Source of the DNA: Pedobacter sandarakinus
Lineage (GTDB): Bacteria; Bacteroidota; Bacteroidia; Sphingobacteriales; Sphingobacteriaceae
Assembly (NCBI RefSeq): GCF_026240095.1
Contig: NZ_JAPIVG010000001.1
Location: 1,178,001 to 1,242,000, forward strand
Direction of reading: 5' to 3'
DNA length: 64,000 nucleotides
Positions 52,075 to 61,866 of this stretch are shown here, in pieces; the first letter of the stretch is position 1, and each line of letters opens with the position of its first letter. The translations under genes were made by a program, and so were the position numbers. The notes under the pieces were generated by a model. The model saw only the letters and a program-made list of their open reading frames with translations. It was not told the DNA's origin and did not search any database.

Positions 52075-53118
52075 TTACTTTTTTGGTGCGGCTTTTTTAG
52101 GCTTTGCAGGCGCTTTGGCTTTTGCAGCAACAGGCTTAGCTGCAGCTTTGGTTGCAGCCTTCGCAACTAAGGGTTGGCCTGAAACAGATGCTTTCATATA
52201 TTCACCCCAGGTTAAATTATCCTGCCCGTCCTTCTGTGATTTTGCACGCTCTATGGCATAGTTTGCCGTGGTTTCAACTACCCAATCAAAGTTTTCCTGT
52301 CCCACGCTTTTGATATCTGCATCTGGCGCCGGGTTACAAAAGTCTATGGCTATAGGTACGCCATCCCTAACTGCAAATTCTACTGTATTGAAGTCGTAAC
52401 CTAAATATCTGCAAAGTTTAAGCGTATATTCTTCAACAGTTTTTAGAAGTTTAGGATCGGGTGCTTTACCGTCTACGGCATAACGTAAATGATGTGGGTT
52501 TCGCGGATCATATTGCATAATGCGCACATGTTTTCCGCCAATACAATAACACCTAAAGTATTCATCGAAAATAATTTCTTCCTGTAAAAGCATTACCAAT
52601 TGTTCTGTTCCGCTGTGCTTATCAAAAAAATCTTCCTTATCATGAAGTTTATAAACATCTCTCCAGCCACCACCGTTATAAGGTTTCATGTAAGCAGGAA
52701 AACCGGTATATTCAAATATTGCATCCCAATCTAAAGGCATGGTAAGGTTAGAAAAAGACTCGCCAGTAGTGCCAGTTGGATGTTGCCTTGAAGGTATGAG
52801 GGCTGTTTTTGGTACGGGAACGCCAATTTGTTCTGCCAATGCATTGTTAAAAAATTTTTCATCGGCGCTCCACCAAAATGGGTTATTAATTACAGCGGTG
52901 CCGGTAATGGCAGCATTTTTTAGAGAAGCCCGATAAAAAGGTACGTCTTGCGAGATGCGATCGATGATAACTGAATAGCCCAGAGGCTGGTTCTGAAATA
53001 TTTTATCAATTTTTACCGCCTCGGCTACTATGCCACTTTCTGCTTTTTGATTAATTCTTTCGATAACGGCTTCAGGAAAAGAACGCTCCTGGCCAAATAA
53101 AATCCCTATTTTTTTCAT
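52075..53118 (-). CDS. ATP-grasp protein (RimK/D-Ala ligase-like) with Lys/Ala/Pro tail
   Basis: 347 aa from ATG 53118 (eight residues less than the frame's first start). The N-terminus KKIGILFGQERSFPEAVI starts a Rossmann-like domain; YMKPYNGGGWRDVY and AVRDGVPIAIDFCNP mark the ATP-grasp core. About the last 30 residues are a low-complexity Lys/Ala/Pro tail resembling bacterial histone-like tails, which could bind nucleic acid or another polyanion. Second gene of the amidoligase cluster, between an esterase and the GCS2 ligase. Confidence 0.82.
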   Translation of the reverse strand: MKKIGILFGQERSFPEAVIERINQKAESGIVAEAVKIDKIFQNQPLGYSVIIDRISQDVPFYRASLKNAAITGTAVINNPFWWSADEKFFNNALAEQIGVPVPKTALIPSRQHPTGTTGESFSNLTMPLDWDAIFEYTGFPAYMKPYNGGGWRDVYKLHDKEDFFDKHSGTEQLVMLLQEEIIFDEYFRCYCIGGKHVRIMQYDPRNPHHLRYAVDGKAPDPKLLKTVEEYTLKLCRYLGYDFNTVEFAVRDGVPIAIDFCNPAPDADIKSVGQENFDWVVETTANYAIERAKSQKDGQDNLTWGEYMKASVSGQPLVAKAATKAAAKPVAAKAKAPAKPKKAAPKK

Positions 53119-53198
53119 TGGTCTATTTCTTTTAATGTTCAACTTGTTTATGCAATATTTGTTTGCAAAACTTTGTCTAATTGGTTGTATTTTTTAGG

Positions 53199-53906
53199 TT
53201 ATAGTTGTGCTATATAGTTAGGAAACATCTCACGCCAGATCGGCCAGTCGTGGTCTGCATTTTGCCTGATATCGAGCCAGTGGTTTATTCCTTTTTGGTG
53301 GAGGATTTGAGACAGGCGCTCATTGTCTGGCCTGCACATATCTCTATCTGTTGTACCCAAAACAATTTTCATGTAGTGTAACTCCGGGTTACTGTTGTTC
53401 ATGATATAATCCATCGGGTTGTTGAAATAGACATCATCATTGTAAAAACCCTCTAACTGCCCGGTTATATCAAATGCACCACTTAAGCTAAACATATGGC
53501 TCACCAGCCATGGGTGGCGAAAAGCAAAGTTAGCGGCATGGTATCCGCCAAAACTGCATCCTGCTGTAATAATTTTGCTGTGCCCTGTTTCATTTCTGGC
53601 TAAAGGGGCAACTTCCTCAAGCAAATATTTATCATACCAGATATGATTTTTTACTCGGTCTGCGGGATGTATGCTTTTGTTGTACCAGCTTAATTTATCA
53701 ATGCCATCAGGACAATAAATCTTAATCTTTCCCTCGTTAATAAATCCTTCTACAGCATCTATTAATTTGAAATCTTTGTTTTCGAAATATCGCCCCATGC
53801 TCGTTGGGAACAGTAGAATAGGGATACCACCGTGACCAAAGATGAGCATGTCGATTTCAGCACTTAAATTTGGGCTGTACCACTTTTTATGTTCTTCTTT
53901 AACCAT
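53199..53906 (-). CDS. Alpha/beta-hydrolase esterase of the amidoligase cluster
   Basis: 235 aa from ATG 53906. The nucleophile elbow AGCSFGGYHAANFAF and C-terminal NADHDWPIW (His) fit an esterase D/enterochelin esterase-type hydrolase. No signal peptide, so cytoplasmic. First gene of the cluster; 80 bases before the ATP-grasp start. It may release or trim the amide/ester product made by the ligases. Confidence 0.85.
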   Translation of the reverse strand: MVKEEHKKWYSPNLSAEIDMLIFGHGGIPILLFPTSMGRYFENKDFKLIDAVEGFINEGKIKIYCPDGIDKLSWYNKSIHPADRVKNHIWYDKYLLEEVAPLARNETGHSKIITAGCSFGGYHAANFAFRHPWLVSHMFSLSGAFDITGQLEGFYNDDVYFNNPMDYIMNNSNPELHYMKIVLGTTDRDMCRPDNERLSQILHQKGINHWLDIRQNADHDWPIWREMFPNYIAQL

Positions 53907-54021
53907 AATCAAAATTGAATGTTTTAAGATAGAAATTTAAAATCATAAAATGCATCTATCTTTTAAAAATAAAGCTGATGTAAAAATCCGTCATCGATCA
54001 TCAATAGTTTGTTCAGATTTG

Positions 54022-54029
54022 TAACTTTG
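54022..54029 (+). promoter_or_regulatory. Candidate -7 element TAACTTTG before the second esterase
   Basis: TAACTTTG matches TAnnTTTG and lies 19 bases before the ATG at 54049. A TTTG at 54008 is too close to be a normal -33 element. Confidence 0.45.
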
Positions 54030-54048
54030 GCCAAAATTCTGTGGTGCT

Positions 54049-54885
54049 ATGCCAAGTGATAGGGGGATTACAAACATGTATACTACAATTTTATCAGTAA
54101 AAATAAATACCAGTAATTATAAAATCCCTTCTGCTTATCTCAAGCGGGAGGTAGAAATAGATATGTATTTACCTGAAGGCATTTTAGGTAATGAAAAAAT
54201 AGAGCTATTGCTGTTAAACGATGGACAAGATGTTGCTAAAATGGATTTTGCCAGAATTTTAACAGAAGCACATCATTATAAAAGAAACCATAGACTGGTT
54301 GTTGTTGCTATTCGTGCTTCTGCACAAAGGCTTTTAGAATATGGTGTTGCAGGCGTGCCCGATTTTAAGGGTCGGGGTGCCAATGCAAAGCAATACAATG
54401 ATTTCATAGTTAAAGAACTTTTGCCTTTTGTAAAGAAGAAAATTGCATTGCCCATTACTGGAAAAGTTGCCTTTGGCGGTTTTTCTTTAGGTGGATTATC
54501 TGCCTTTGATATTGCCTGGAATAACCCATCAGTTTTTGATTGTATTGGTGTTTTTTCTGGTGCTTTTTGGTGGCGTAAAAAAGATTTAGCAGAAGGCTAT
54601 ACAGATGCAGACCGAATTATGCATGCAATGATAGCAGCTACATCTACCAAACCAGGCATGCGGTTTTGGTTAATGACAGGGACTGAAGACGAGAAAGCTG
54701 ATCGAAACAAAAACCTCATTATTGATTCAATCGATGATACCATAGATGTTGTTAAAGCACTTTTACTTAAAGGTTATAAACGGCCTGAAAATATCTTTTA
54801 CTATGAGAGAGTAGGAGGAAAGCACGATGTACCTACTTGGGAAAGTGTAATGCCCGCATTTTTAAATTGGGCCTTTGAGGTTTAG
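54049..54885 (+). CDS. Esterase, enterochelin-esterase/EstD type
   Basis: 278 aa (269 aa if ATG 54076 is used, which begins MYTTILSVK). Nucleophile elbow GGFSLGGLSAFDIAW, an acidic segment TGTEDEKADR and the catalytic His in GGKHDVPTW. No signal peptide. Divergent from the amidoligase operon and separated from it by about 140 bases, so it may serve the same pathway. Confidence 0.85.
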   Translation: MPSDRGITNMYTTILSVKINTSNYKIPSAYLKREVEIDMYLPEGILGNEKIELLLLNDGQDVAKMDFARILTEAHHYKRNHRLVVVAIRASAQRLLEYGVAGVPDFKGRGANAKQYNDFIVKELLPFVKKKIALPITGKVAFGGFSLGGLSAFDIAWNNPSVFDCIGVFSGAFWWRKKDLAEGYTDADRIMHAMIAATSTKPGMRFWLMTGTEDEKADRNKNLIIDSIDDTIDVVKALLLKGYKRPENIFYYERVGGKHDVPTWESVMPAFLNWAFEV

Positions 54886-54893
54886 TTTGAAAG

Positions 54894-56666
54894 TTATTTT
54901 TTAGCGTAGCGGTTAAACCACCTGCTGCCGTTTGCCCTAGCTATTGTATAAGCGATCTGCTCAATAGCTCGATTAAGCAGCATTATTTCGGGCTTACTCA
55001 TTTGCAAGTTTTTTATTTTAACATGATAGGAAGAAAACTTATTTAGCTCTACCTCTCCACTACGGTTTAAGGCGTTACGAAACGTAATCACAAAGCATGG
55101 CCTTTCTTTCTTTATTGCATTGGTAACATAGTTCAAATAAATCACCCTATCTGCCTCTTTAATGCTTTGCACAAAAACAATGTTTTGATTTGGCATAAAG
55201 AATTTTTTGATCTGTTGGGCAAGGTCTTTCGGGATGGGCAGAAGTACAGCAAACCTACGATTGTTAGCATTCGATAGAATTCGCTTTCCCTCGCCTAATG
55301 TATTATTAAAACCAAAGGTGGGGCTTTGTAAATCATTATACCAGTTAAAATAATCTACATAGTTCTTTTCTGTACTTATCGGAACGATTTCATTTGTTAT
55401 ATTTTTTAGGAACTCTATTGTATTGAGATGAGTGGTTTCAATATATAGTTTTAGAATTGGATTTGAGCTTCGGTAACTATCCTGAAGAGAAAATACGTCA
55501 CCTTTTTTTATTTTAGTGGCGGGGTTGATTTTAGCAATTGCGCTATCGGGGTAAACGCTAATTACATCTGCTGTGGCACTTTTATTTGCGTTAACCAATC
55601 GATTTCCATTTGCAATGCCGCTGAGATATCCAGCACCAAGCGTAATGGTCTGCGCCTTCCCATCAACACAATACAAGGGCTGCTTGTTAATTTTGTTAGC
55701 TAAAGGTAAGCCAATAAGGTTTCGATTGTTTCGATTAGCATCATTATGAAAAATGGGCTTCTGTTTAAACAGTTGGAAGCCATTAATTTCGGTGCTAATT
55801 CCGTTTAACAAGCTCAGAAACACAATATCCGTTTCTGTTTTTTCGAACATGCTTAGAATAGTTCTTGTAAGTGCACCATGTGGAACGCCAGATTCATCCC
55901 AGATTTCCTTTGCCTTCTCATCATCTTTGCATGCGGAGATAGAGGCGAAGTAAGAGTTTTTGGTGTCTGATGGTCGCGGCACTATTTCTTTATCAGGTAT
56001 TACAGGCATTACACTTAAGTTAACAGCCTTGTCTTCACTTTCCAGGGCGAAAAATGGGATTGATTTCGTGCTGCCACTATCTGGTACATTGCCATCAAAA
56101 TATGGGTTATGTTGCATGAGATCAATGGTAGTCGTCATCGAGATGTTGCCGCTATAACAACAATCGAAGATGGCTGTGAAGATTACTTTTTTGGCTACGA
56201 ATTGATTAAATATTTTTTTTAAAGTGTTGTCTTTCATTAAGCAATTATAGCCTGGAGAATACAAATCGCTTAATACCAGCGACTGGTTGTAACCTTTCTT
56301 CACCGGATCGTTATTGATTTCGAAATTGTCTATGTAGATGCCGTGTCCGCTAAAGTAGAAAACAACTACATCGCCCGACTTACTCTTATTTAAGGTAGTT
56401 GCAAAAGCATCTATTAAATTTTGTTGGCTGGCTTTTTCATTTAAAATGAGGTTGATGTTTTTGTCGTCAAAATCGAAACGCCTGCTGAGCAGTGTTCGCA
56501 TGCTCATGGCATCGTTAACACAACCTTTAAGGCTATACTCGCTTTTTTGCCCAGGTTTGCTATAATAATCATTAACACCTACTAAAATGGCGTATTTACT
56601 TTGTGCGAAATGTATGGTTGGGAAGCATATTTCCAGCAAGATGATTATTGCAAATAACTTACGCAT
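54894..56666 (-). CDS. Secreted caspase-family (C14) protease
   Basis: 590 aa. The signal peptide ends near HFAQ (residue 22). The caspase p20-like domain spans about residues 23-310: catalytic His108 in YFSGHG and Cys170 in FDCCYSG. The remaining 280 residues have no recognised motif; possible adaptor or beta-rich C-terminal domain. It is exported, so the enzyme acts in the periplasm or outside the cell; metacaspase-like proteases in bacteria are linked to peptide processing and cell-death-like responses. It is divergent from a TPR/membrane protein whose ATG is only 42 bases away. Confidence 0.88.
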   Translation of the reverse strand: MRKLFAIIILLEICFPTIHFAQSKYAILVGVNDYYSKPGQKSEYSLKGCVNDAMSMRTLLSRRFDFDDKNINLILNEKASQQNLIDAFATTLNKSKSGDVVVFYFSGHGIYIDNFEINNDPVKKGYNQSLVLSDLYSPGYNCLMKDNTLKKIFNQFVAKKVIFTAIFDCCYSGNISMTTTIDLMQHNPYFDGNVPDSGSTKSIPFFALESEDKAVNLSVMPVIPDKEIVPRPSDTKNSYFASISACKDDEKAKEIWDESGVPHGALTRTILSMFEKTETDIVFLSLLNGISTEINGFQLFKQKPIFHNDANRNNRNLIGLPLANKINKQPLYCVDGKAQTITLGAGYLSGIANGNRLVNANKSATADVISVYPDSAIAKINPATKIKKGDVFSLQDSYRSSNPILKLYIETTHLNTIEFLKNITNEIVPISTEKNYVDYFNWYNDLQSPTFGFNNTLGEGKRILSNANNRRFAVLLPIPKDLAQQIKKFFMPNQNIVFVQSIKEADRVIYLNYVTNAIKKERPCFVITFRNALNRSGEVELNKFSSYHVKIKNLQMSKPEIMLLNRAIEQIAYTIARANGSRWFNRYAKK

Positions 56667-56708
56667 TTGAAAAATTTTATATTAAATTTAGTTTTTAATT
56701 ACCTGAAA

Positions 56709-58103
56709 ATGAAATTAATAACGCTCTGTTGTATAATCCTTTTTACACCTTTCACAATTTTCGCCCAAAGAAAAATTATCGATAGCTTATATCGAGATTT
56801 GAGTATCCAAAAAACAGATACCGGGAAAGCAATTACGCTTTACAATTTAAGCTATTATTATTTAAACTTTAAGCCAGATTCTGCAATGTACCTGGCCAGA
56901 TCTGCCTATTCCATTTCAAAAAGAAGCAAATTTTTAAGAGGAGAATCCTGGGCGCTTGGTAGCATGGCCAATGCATTCCATGTGTTGCATAATTACCCGA
57001 AGGCGATAGAATACTACATCGAACAATTAAAAATTGAAGAAAAGCGAAATATCCCTGAAAATATAGGTGGGATCTACCTGGCCATGGCTTTAGTTTATAA
57101 TAGTGAGAAAGAAACCAAGAAGGCACTTGGGTATGCTTTTAAGGCTGATTCAATTGCTAAGCTGTGCAAACTTCCTGAACTGGCTTTATTCGCGAAATTA
57201 AACATTGGCGATATCTATGAGAAAGCTAACCAACTTGGCTCTGCTATGATTTATGCACACAATGCTTATGATCTCTCCATACTACAAAAGAATGATCAGA
57301 TAACTGGTGTAGCACTAAATAACTTGGGCAATATTTATGCTAAGCGATTAGATTTTTCAAAAGCAAACGGCTATTACCGGAAAAGTTTAACTTATTTGCA
57401 GCAAAGCGAAGATTACAATAATCTTGCTGAATGCTACCTGGGGATGGCTAAAATATGCCGTGCCCTGCAAAGGCCAGATTCGGCTATTTTTTACGCACGG
57501 GAGAGTTATCATTTAGCCAGCAAGAACGAATTCTTTGCTAAAGCTTTAGATGCCAGCGCATTTTTGGCAGAAACTTACAAAGCCAGCAATAACATTGATA
57601 GCGCATTTGCCTATCAAAATACCATGCTAAAACTAAAGGATTCTATTGATAGCAAAGAAAGGGCAAAGGAATTGCAGAGCATTACTATTGCAGAAGAGTT
57701 AAGGCAAAAGGAAATTGCAGAAGCACGAGAGAAAGAAGTGGAGGAAAGAAGGCAGAAGTTGCAACTGCTTACTATTGGCATCCTTATACCTATTTTTTTT
57801 CTATTTAGCATTTTTTTAAGCAGGAGAAAAGTGAGCAAGAAAGTAATCGAATTTTCGGGGATTATTTCCTTGCTCATGTTTTTTGAATACCTAACGTTGT
57901 TTATCCATCCTTTTGTTGCAGAAAAATCGCATCATTCACCATTTATAGAAATTGTGGTTTTTGTGGTTATTGCAGCCCTGCTTACACCAACACACCATAA
58001 AGTAGAGCATTGGCTAATTAATAAGCTCAGTAAAATCCGCGATCATCATTTACAGTTAAGGCAGCAACAGATAGAGGATTTAGAAAAGGACGAAAAACCC
58101 TGA
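56709..58103 (+). CDS. TPR-repeat protein with C-terminal membrane and coiled-coil region
   Basis: 464 aa from ATG 56709, giving a signal peptide ending FAQ; earlier in-frame residues read poorly. Tetratricopeptide repeats occupy about residues 35-310 (for example ALNNLGNIYAKRLDFSKANGY). A charged coiled coil (AEELRQKEIAEAREKE) precedes three hydrophobic segments near residues 360-440 and a short charged cytoplasmic tail. It resembles the sensor half of Bacteroidota TPR-histidine kinases but has no kinase domain. Divergent from the caspase-family gene. Confidence 0.82.
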   Translation: MKLITLCCIILFTPFTIFAQRKIIDSLYRDLSIQKTDTGKAITLYNLSYYYLNFKPDSAMYLARSAYSISKRSKFLRGESWALGSMANAFHVLHNYPKAIEYYIEQLKIEEKRNIPENIGGIYLAMALVYNSEKETKKALGYAFKADSIAKLCKLPELALFAKLNIGDIYEKANQLGSAMIYAHNAYDLSILQKNDQITGVALNNLGNIYAKRLDFSKANGYYRKSLTYLQQSEDYNNLAECYLGMAKICRALQRPDSAIFYARESYHLASKNEFFAKALDASAFLAETYKASNNIDSAFAYQNTMLKLKDSIDSKERAKELQSITIAEELRQKEIAEAREKEVEERRQKLQLLTIGILIPIFFLFSIFLSRRKVSKKVIEFSGIISLLMFFEYLTLFIHPFVAEKSHHSPFIEIVVFVVIAALLTPTHHKVEHWLINKLSKIRDHHLQLRQQQIEDLEKDEKP

Positions 58104-58109
58104 GTCAGG

Positions 58110-58337
58110 CTATTTTTTAGGTGGCGGTACCAATGTGCCTTTTCCGCCAGTATCAACGGTGTCTGTCATTTTCGATGTCATAACTTTGCCGCTATCTACA
58201 ACGGTGCTATCTACCATTGTTGTAGTGGTGGTAAGGGTATCGGTATTTTCCGCTTTTTTCTCGCTATTGCAACTGTGCAGCGAAAGCACACCAAATAAGG
58301 CGACTCCGAAAGCCCCGGTCAAGATAATTTTTTTCAT
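58110..58337 (-). CDS. Small Thr/Asp-rich lipoprotein
   Basis: 75 aa. Signal peptide with lipobox SLHSC (Cys23), then a low-complexity Thr/Asp/Val/Lys tail ending in a PPPKK. No domain recognised. Probably attached to a membrane surface. Confidence 0.7.
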   Translation of the reverse strand: MKKIILTGAFGVALFGVLSLHSCNSEKKAENTDTLTTTTTMVDSTVVDSGKVMTSKMTDTVDTGGKGTLVPPPKK

Positions 58338-58474
58338 ATTGTTTGAGTTTGATTTGCCTTGAAGTTACAATATTTTTTTTATTATAAGTTGCTGTAAACT
58401 ATTTTGTTAATTGGTGTGTATTAACAAAAAGCATTTGAAATAATTGAACTAAATGCGAATGGAAATGCCCGGAT

Positions 58475-59611
58475 TTATTTATAGTTGAAACGCTCCACGA
58501 TTACTTTTTCTCCATTTAGCTTTTCAATAAGTATCTGGCTTGTGCCGCTATTCGCTGTTCGCCATAGAACATACTCGCAAAGGTTAGCGAATGCATTGGC
58601 TGGTTTTCCATCTATACTTCTAATCTCCTCATTCAAGGCCAGTTTTTCTGCAACGTTGTTTACCGCGAGGTTAAGGCCTACAACCTTTAGTTTCCCATCA
58701 ATAAGGTAAATATCTGCACTCGGGCCCATGTTTTTCTGCACTGGCGATTTTTTGGGAAGAACCCAGTATTTATGTTGGGTGGCATTAAAGATAAATTGTC
58801 TGGTGTAGTTTAAAAAGAAAGCAAAGCCAAGTTTACTTTGAACACCATCTCTGAGGCTTAATTTAACATTTTGGTATGGCTGGTTAGCAAAGTTGACATC
58901 AATGAAAGTAAGCTTAACATCTGCGCCGATACTGAAGCTATTGAGGCCTTGTGAAAATATCTTGGCTGGATACAGCAAGTTTGATTCGTTTATTTTACTT
59001 GCTAAATTTTTGAAGGCCTTATCTTTGTTATTTCCTTCTAATACACCCGCGTACCCAAAATCAATCAGGCAGCTTTTAATCTCCTCTCCAGCTACATTGA
59101 AATCAGCAAAATGCCTGTTCCCAATAAATTTTACGTTGGTTTCCTGCATTTCAGGTGCAGGCTCGAAAGGTGTGGTAGAAACATAGGCTTGGTTGGTTTC
59201 GAAGTCGAATTTCCAATTGAGCTTATTTATTACATCTGCACCGAGGAGGTACAGGTTATTGCACTGCAAGAAAGGCATATCTGCAATAGCAGTGCTTTGA
59301 TTTTTAAACACATGACTACCAATTTCTATGGTTTCCATGGTTCCGTAGCCTACAGATTTAGAATTTTCCTGACTATCTTTAACGGTTCTACTTTTGTTTG
59401 CCGTTAACCCACATGCTGTGGCTATTGTTGAATTGGCTACGCCGGTATTTGCGCCAGTATCGAATGCAAAATTTGCCGAAACACCATTTATCTTTCCCTT
59501 GAACACTAATAACGAGGTATTGGAAGCAATGCTAAGGGTGTCTATTTTAGCCTGGGCTGCCAGTAAAAAGGGCGTGAAAAAAATTAGTGTGGGTAAAATT
59601 TTTATCTTCAT
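58475..59611 (-). CDS. Exported retropepsin-like aspartic protease with PDZ-like end
   Basis: 378 aa from ATG 59611, which begins a signal peptide (KIKILPTLIFFTPFLLAAQA); the frame's earlier start adds 40 residues that do not fit. Active-site motif FDTGANTGVAN (Asp51) in the first lobe; the second lobe has IDFGYAG in place of DTG. The C-terminal section (ALNEEIRSIDGKPANAFANL) is PDZ-like. Likely a periplasmic or surface peptidase. Confidence 0.8.
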   Translation of the reverse strand: MKIKILPTLIFFTPFLLAAQAKIDTLSIASNTSLLVFKGKINGVSANFAFDTGANTGVANSTIATACGLTANKSRTVKDSQENSKSVGYGTMETIEIGSHVFKNQSTAIADMPFLQCNNLYLLGADVINKLNWKFDFETNQAYVSTTPFEPAPEMQETNVKFIGNRHFADFNVAGEEIKSCLIDFGYAGVLEGNNKDKAFKNLASKINESNLLYPAKIFSQGLNSFSIGADVKLTFIDVNFANQPYQNVKLSLRDGVQSKLGFAFFLNYTRQFIFNATQHKYWVLPKKSPVQKNMGPSADIYLIDGKLKVVGLNLAVNNVAEKLALNEEIRSIDGKPANAFANLCEYVLWRTANSGTSQILIEKLNGEKVIVERFNYK

Positions 59612-59955
59612 AAATATGCTATCAATCAGCAGTTTGGTTACTTTTAATATTGCCAATACCTTAATAAAGCCTTCGGCAACTGCTGCTAAAAATAGTAAAT
59701 TGAATTGATTTACAATCGAAGTTGAAGGCATTTACCCGCTAACTGCCTTCAAACCATTAATTGTATAAACTCAACCTGCCATCTAAACCCAATGGCAGCG
59801 GCAGCCCCGAAATGAAATGAGGGCTATAGCGAACAGTGGGGCTATCTTAACCGAAATGCTACTGCTATTGCTTTTCTGATTAAAAATGAGCGCATTACCA
59901 TTTTAACATACTATTAAATAGTGGTTTATATAGTACAAAATCCATTTCAAAACAC

Positions 59956-59983
59956 TATCTTTGCGCCAAATTTGAGGCGCATT
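59956..59983 (+). promoter_or_regulatory. typA promoter -7 box and 5' hairpin
   Basis: TATCTTTG (59956-59963) is a perfect -7 element. It overlaps TGCGCC...GGCGCA (59962-59967 with 59976-59981), a 6-bp hairpin just before the ATG at 59986, which could influence translation initiation. Confidence 0.6.
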
Positions 59984-59985
59984 TT

Positions 59986-61791
59986 ATGCAAAAGATTAGA
60001 AATATAGCTATTATAGCACACGTTGACCACGGTAAAACCACGTTGGTTGATAAGATTTTACACTCTTGTTCTATTTTTCGTGACAACGAACAAACAGGAG
60101 ATTTAATATTGGATAACAACGATTTAGAGCGTGAGCGTGGTATCACCATCGTATCTAAAAACGTATCTGTACAATATAAAGATGTAAAAATTAACATTAT
60201 TGACACTCCTGGTCACGCGGATTTTGGCGGCGAGGTAGAGCGTGTTTTAAAAATGGCCGATGGTGTACTTTTACTTTGCGATGCTTTTGAAGGTGCAATG
60301 CCTCAAACCCGTTTCGTAACGCAAAAAGCATTGGCCCTTGGTTTAAAACCGATTGTAGTTGTAAACAAGGTAGATAAAGAAAATTGTAGACCTGAAGAGG
60401 TTTACGAGCAAATTTTCGAGTTGTTCTTTAACTTAGAGGCAACCGAAGAACAATTGGATTTTCCGGTAATTTACGGTTCATCTAAACAAGGATGGATGAG
60501 TACCGACTGGCAGAAACCAACAACTGATATTTTTGCTTTGTTAGATGCTGTTGTTGAAAACATTCCGCCAGCACCAATTAATGAAGGTACTTTACAAATG
60601 CAAATTACTTCGTTAGATTATTCATCTTTCGTTGGCCGTATTGCTATTGGTCGTGTACACCGCGGTACAATTAAAGAAAACCAACCTGTTACATTAATTA
60701 AACGCGATGGTAAAATTGTTAAATCTAGGGTAAAAGAACTTTATACTTTCGAAGGTTTAGGTAAAATTCGCACCACAGAAGTTAGTTCGGGCGATATTTG
60801 CGCAGTTGTGGGTATAGATGGTTTCGACATTGGCGATACCATTGCCGATTTCGAAGCACCAGAGCAATTGCCAGTTATTAGCATCGATGAGCCAACAATG
60901 AATATGTTGTTTACCATTAACAACTCTCCATTTTTTGGTAAAGAAGGTAAGTTGGTAACCTCTCAGCGTATAAAAGAACGTTTATACAAAGAGATGGAGA
61001 AAAACTTGGCTCTAAAAGTAGTAGAAACGCCATCTCCAGATTCATGGTTGGTTTACGGTCGTGGTATTCTCCACTTATCGGTATTAATTGAAACCATGCG
61101 TCGCGAAGGTTACGAAATTCAGGTTGGCCAGCCACAAGTTATTGTTAAAGAAATTGACGGCAAAAAGCACGAGCCAATTGAAACATTAATTGTAGATGTA
61201 CCTGGAGAAGTTTCTGGTAAAGTAATCGAATTGGTAACCCAACGTAAAGGCGAGTTATTAATTATGGAACCAAAAGGCGATTTACAACACTTAGAATTCG
61301 AAATTCCTTCTCGTGGAATTATCGGTTTGCGTAACAACGTACTAACCGCAACTGCTGGCGAGGCCATTATGGCACACCGTTTCAAAGCATACGAGCCTTG
61401 GAAAGGTACTATTCCTGGTCGCTTAAACGGCGTTCTAGTGTCGATGGAAAAAGGTCAAACTACTGCTTATTCAATCGATAAGCTGCAAGATAGAGGTCGT
61501 TTCTTCGTAGATCCGGGAACCGATGTTTACGAAGGTCAAATCATGGGTGAGCACATCCGCGATAACGATTTAGTAGTAAACGTGGTAAAAGGAAAAGCCT
61601 TAACCAACATGCGTGCCTCTGGTACAGATGATAATACGCGTATTGCACCAGCAATTAAATTCTCTTTAGAAGAGGCAATGGAGTACATCCAGGCCGATGA
61701 GTACATTGAGGTAACACCTGCAAGCATGCGTTTACGTAAAATCTTTTTAACAGAACAAGAACGTAAAGTTAAAGGAAAGCAGTTCGCTTAA
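59986..61791 (+). CDS. typA: Ribosome-associated GTPase TypA/BipA
   Basis: 601 aa. G-domain motifs: AHVDHGKTTL, GITI, DTPGHADFGGEV, NKVDKENCRP. Domains II, III and V follow, with the TypA-specific C-terminal domain. It assists ribosome assembly under stress and cold. It has its own promoter and terminator. Confidence 0.96.
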   Translation: MQKIRNIAIIAHVDHGKTTLVDKILHSCSIFRDNEQTGDLILDNNDLERERGITIVSKNVSVQYKDVKINIIDTPGHADFGGEVERVLKMADGVLLLCDAFEGAMPQTRFVTQKALALGLKPIVVVNKVDKENCRPEEVYEQIFELFFNLEATEEQLDFPVIYGSSKQGWMSTDWQKPTTDIFALLDAVVENIPPAPINEGTLQMQITSLDYSSFVGRIAIGRVHRGTIKENQPVTLIKRDGKIVKSRVKELYTFEGLGKIRTTEVSSGDICAVVGIDGFDIGDTIADFEAPEQLPVISIDEPTMNMLFTINNSPFFGKEGKLVTSQRIKERLYKEMEKNLALKVVETPSPDSWLVYGRGILHLSVLIETMRREGYEIQVGQPQVIVKEIDGKKHEPIETLIVDVPGEVSGKVIELVTQRKGELLIMEPKGDLQHLEFEIPSRGIIGLRNNVLTATAGEAIMAHRFKAYEPWKGTIPGRLNGVLVSMEKGQTTAYSIDKLQDRGRFFVDPGTDVYEGQIMGEHIRDNDLVVNVVKGKALTNMRASGTDDNTRIAPAIKFSLEEAMEYIQADEYIEVTPASMRLRKIFLTEQERKVKGKQFA

Positions 61792-61833
61792 TCCAAAGCA
61801 ATCCTCCCACTTAGGCGGTAATCAAAATACATC

Positions 61834-61866
61834 AAGCCCATTTCTTAATTGAGATGGGCTTTTTTA
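61834..61866 (+). terminator. Rho-independent terminator after typA
   Basis: AAGCCCAT (61834-61841) pairs with ATGGGCTT (61854-61861), followed by a T-run to 61865. Confidence 0.85.
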
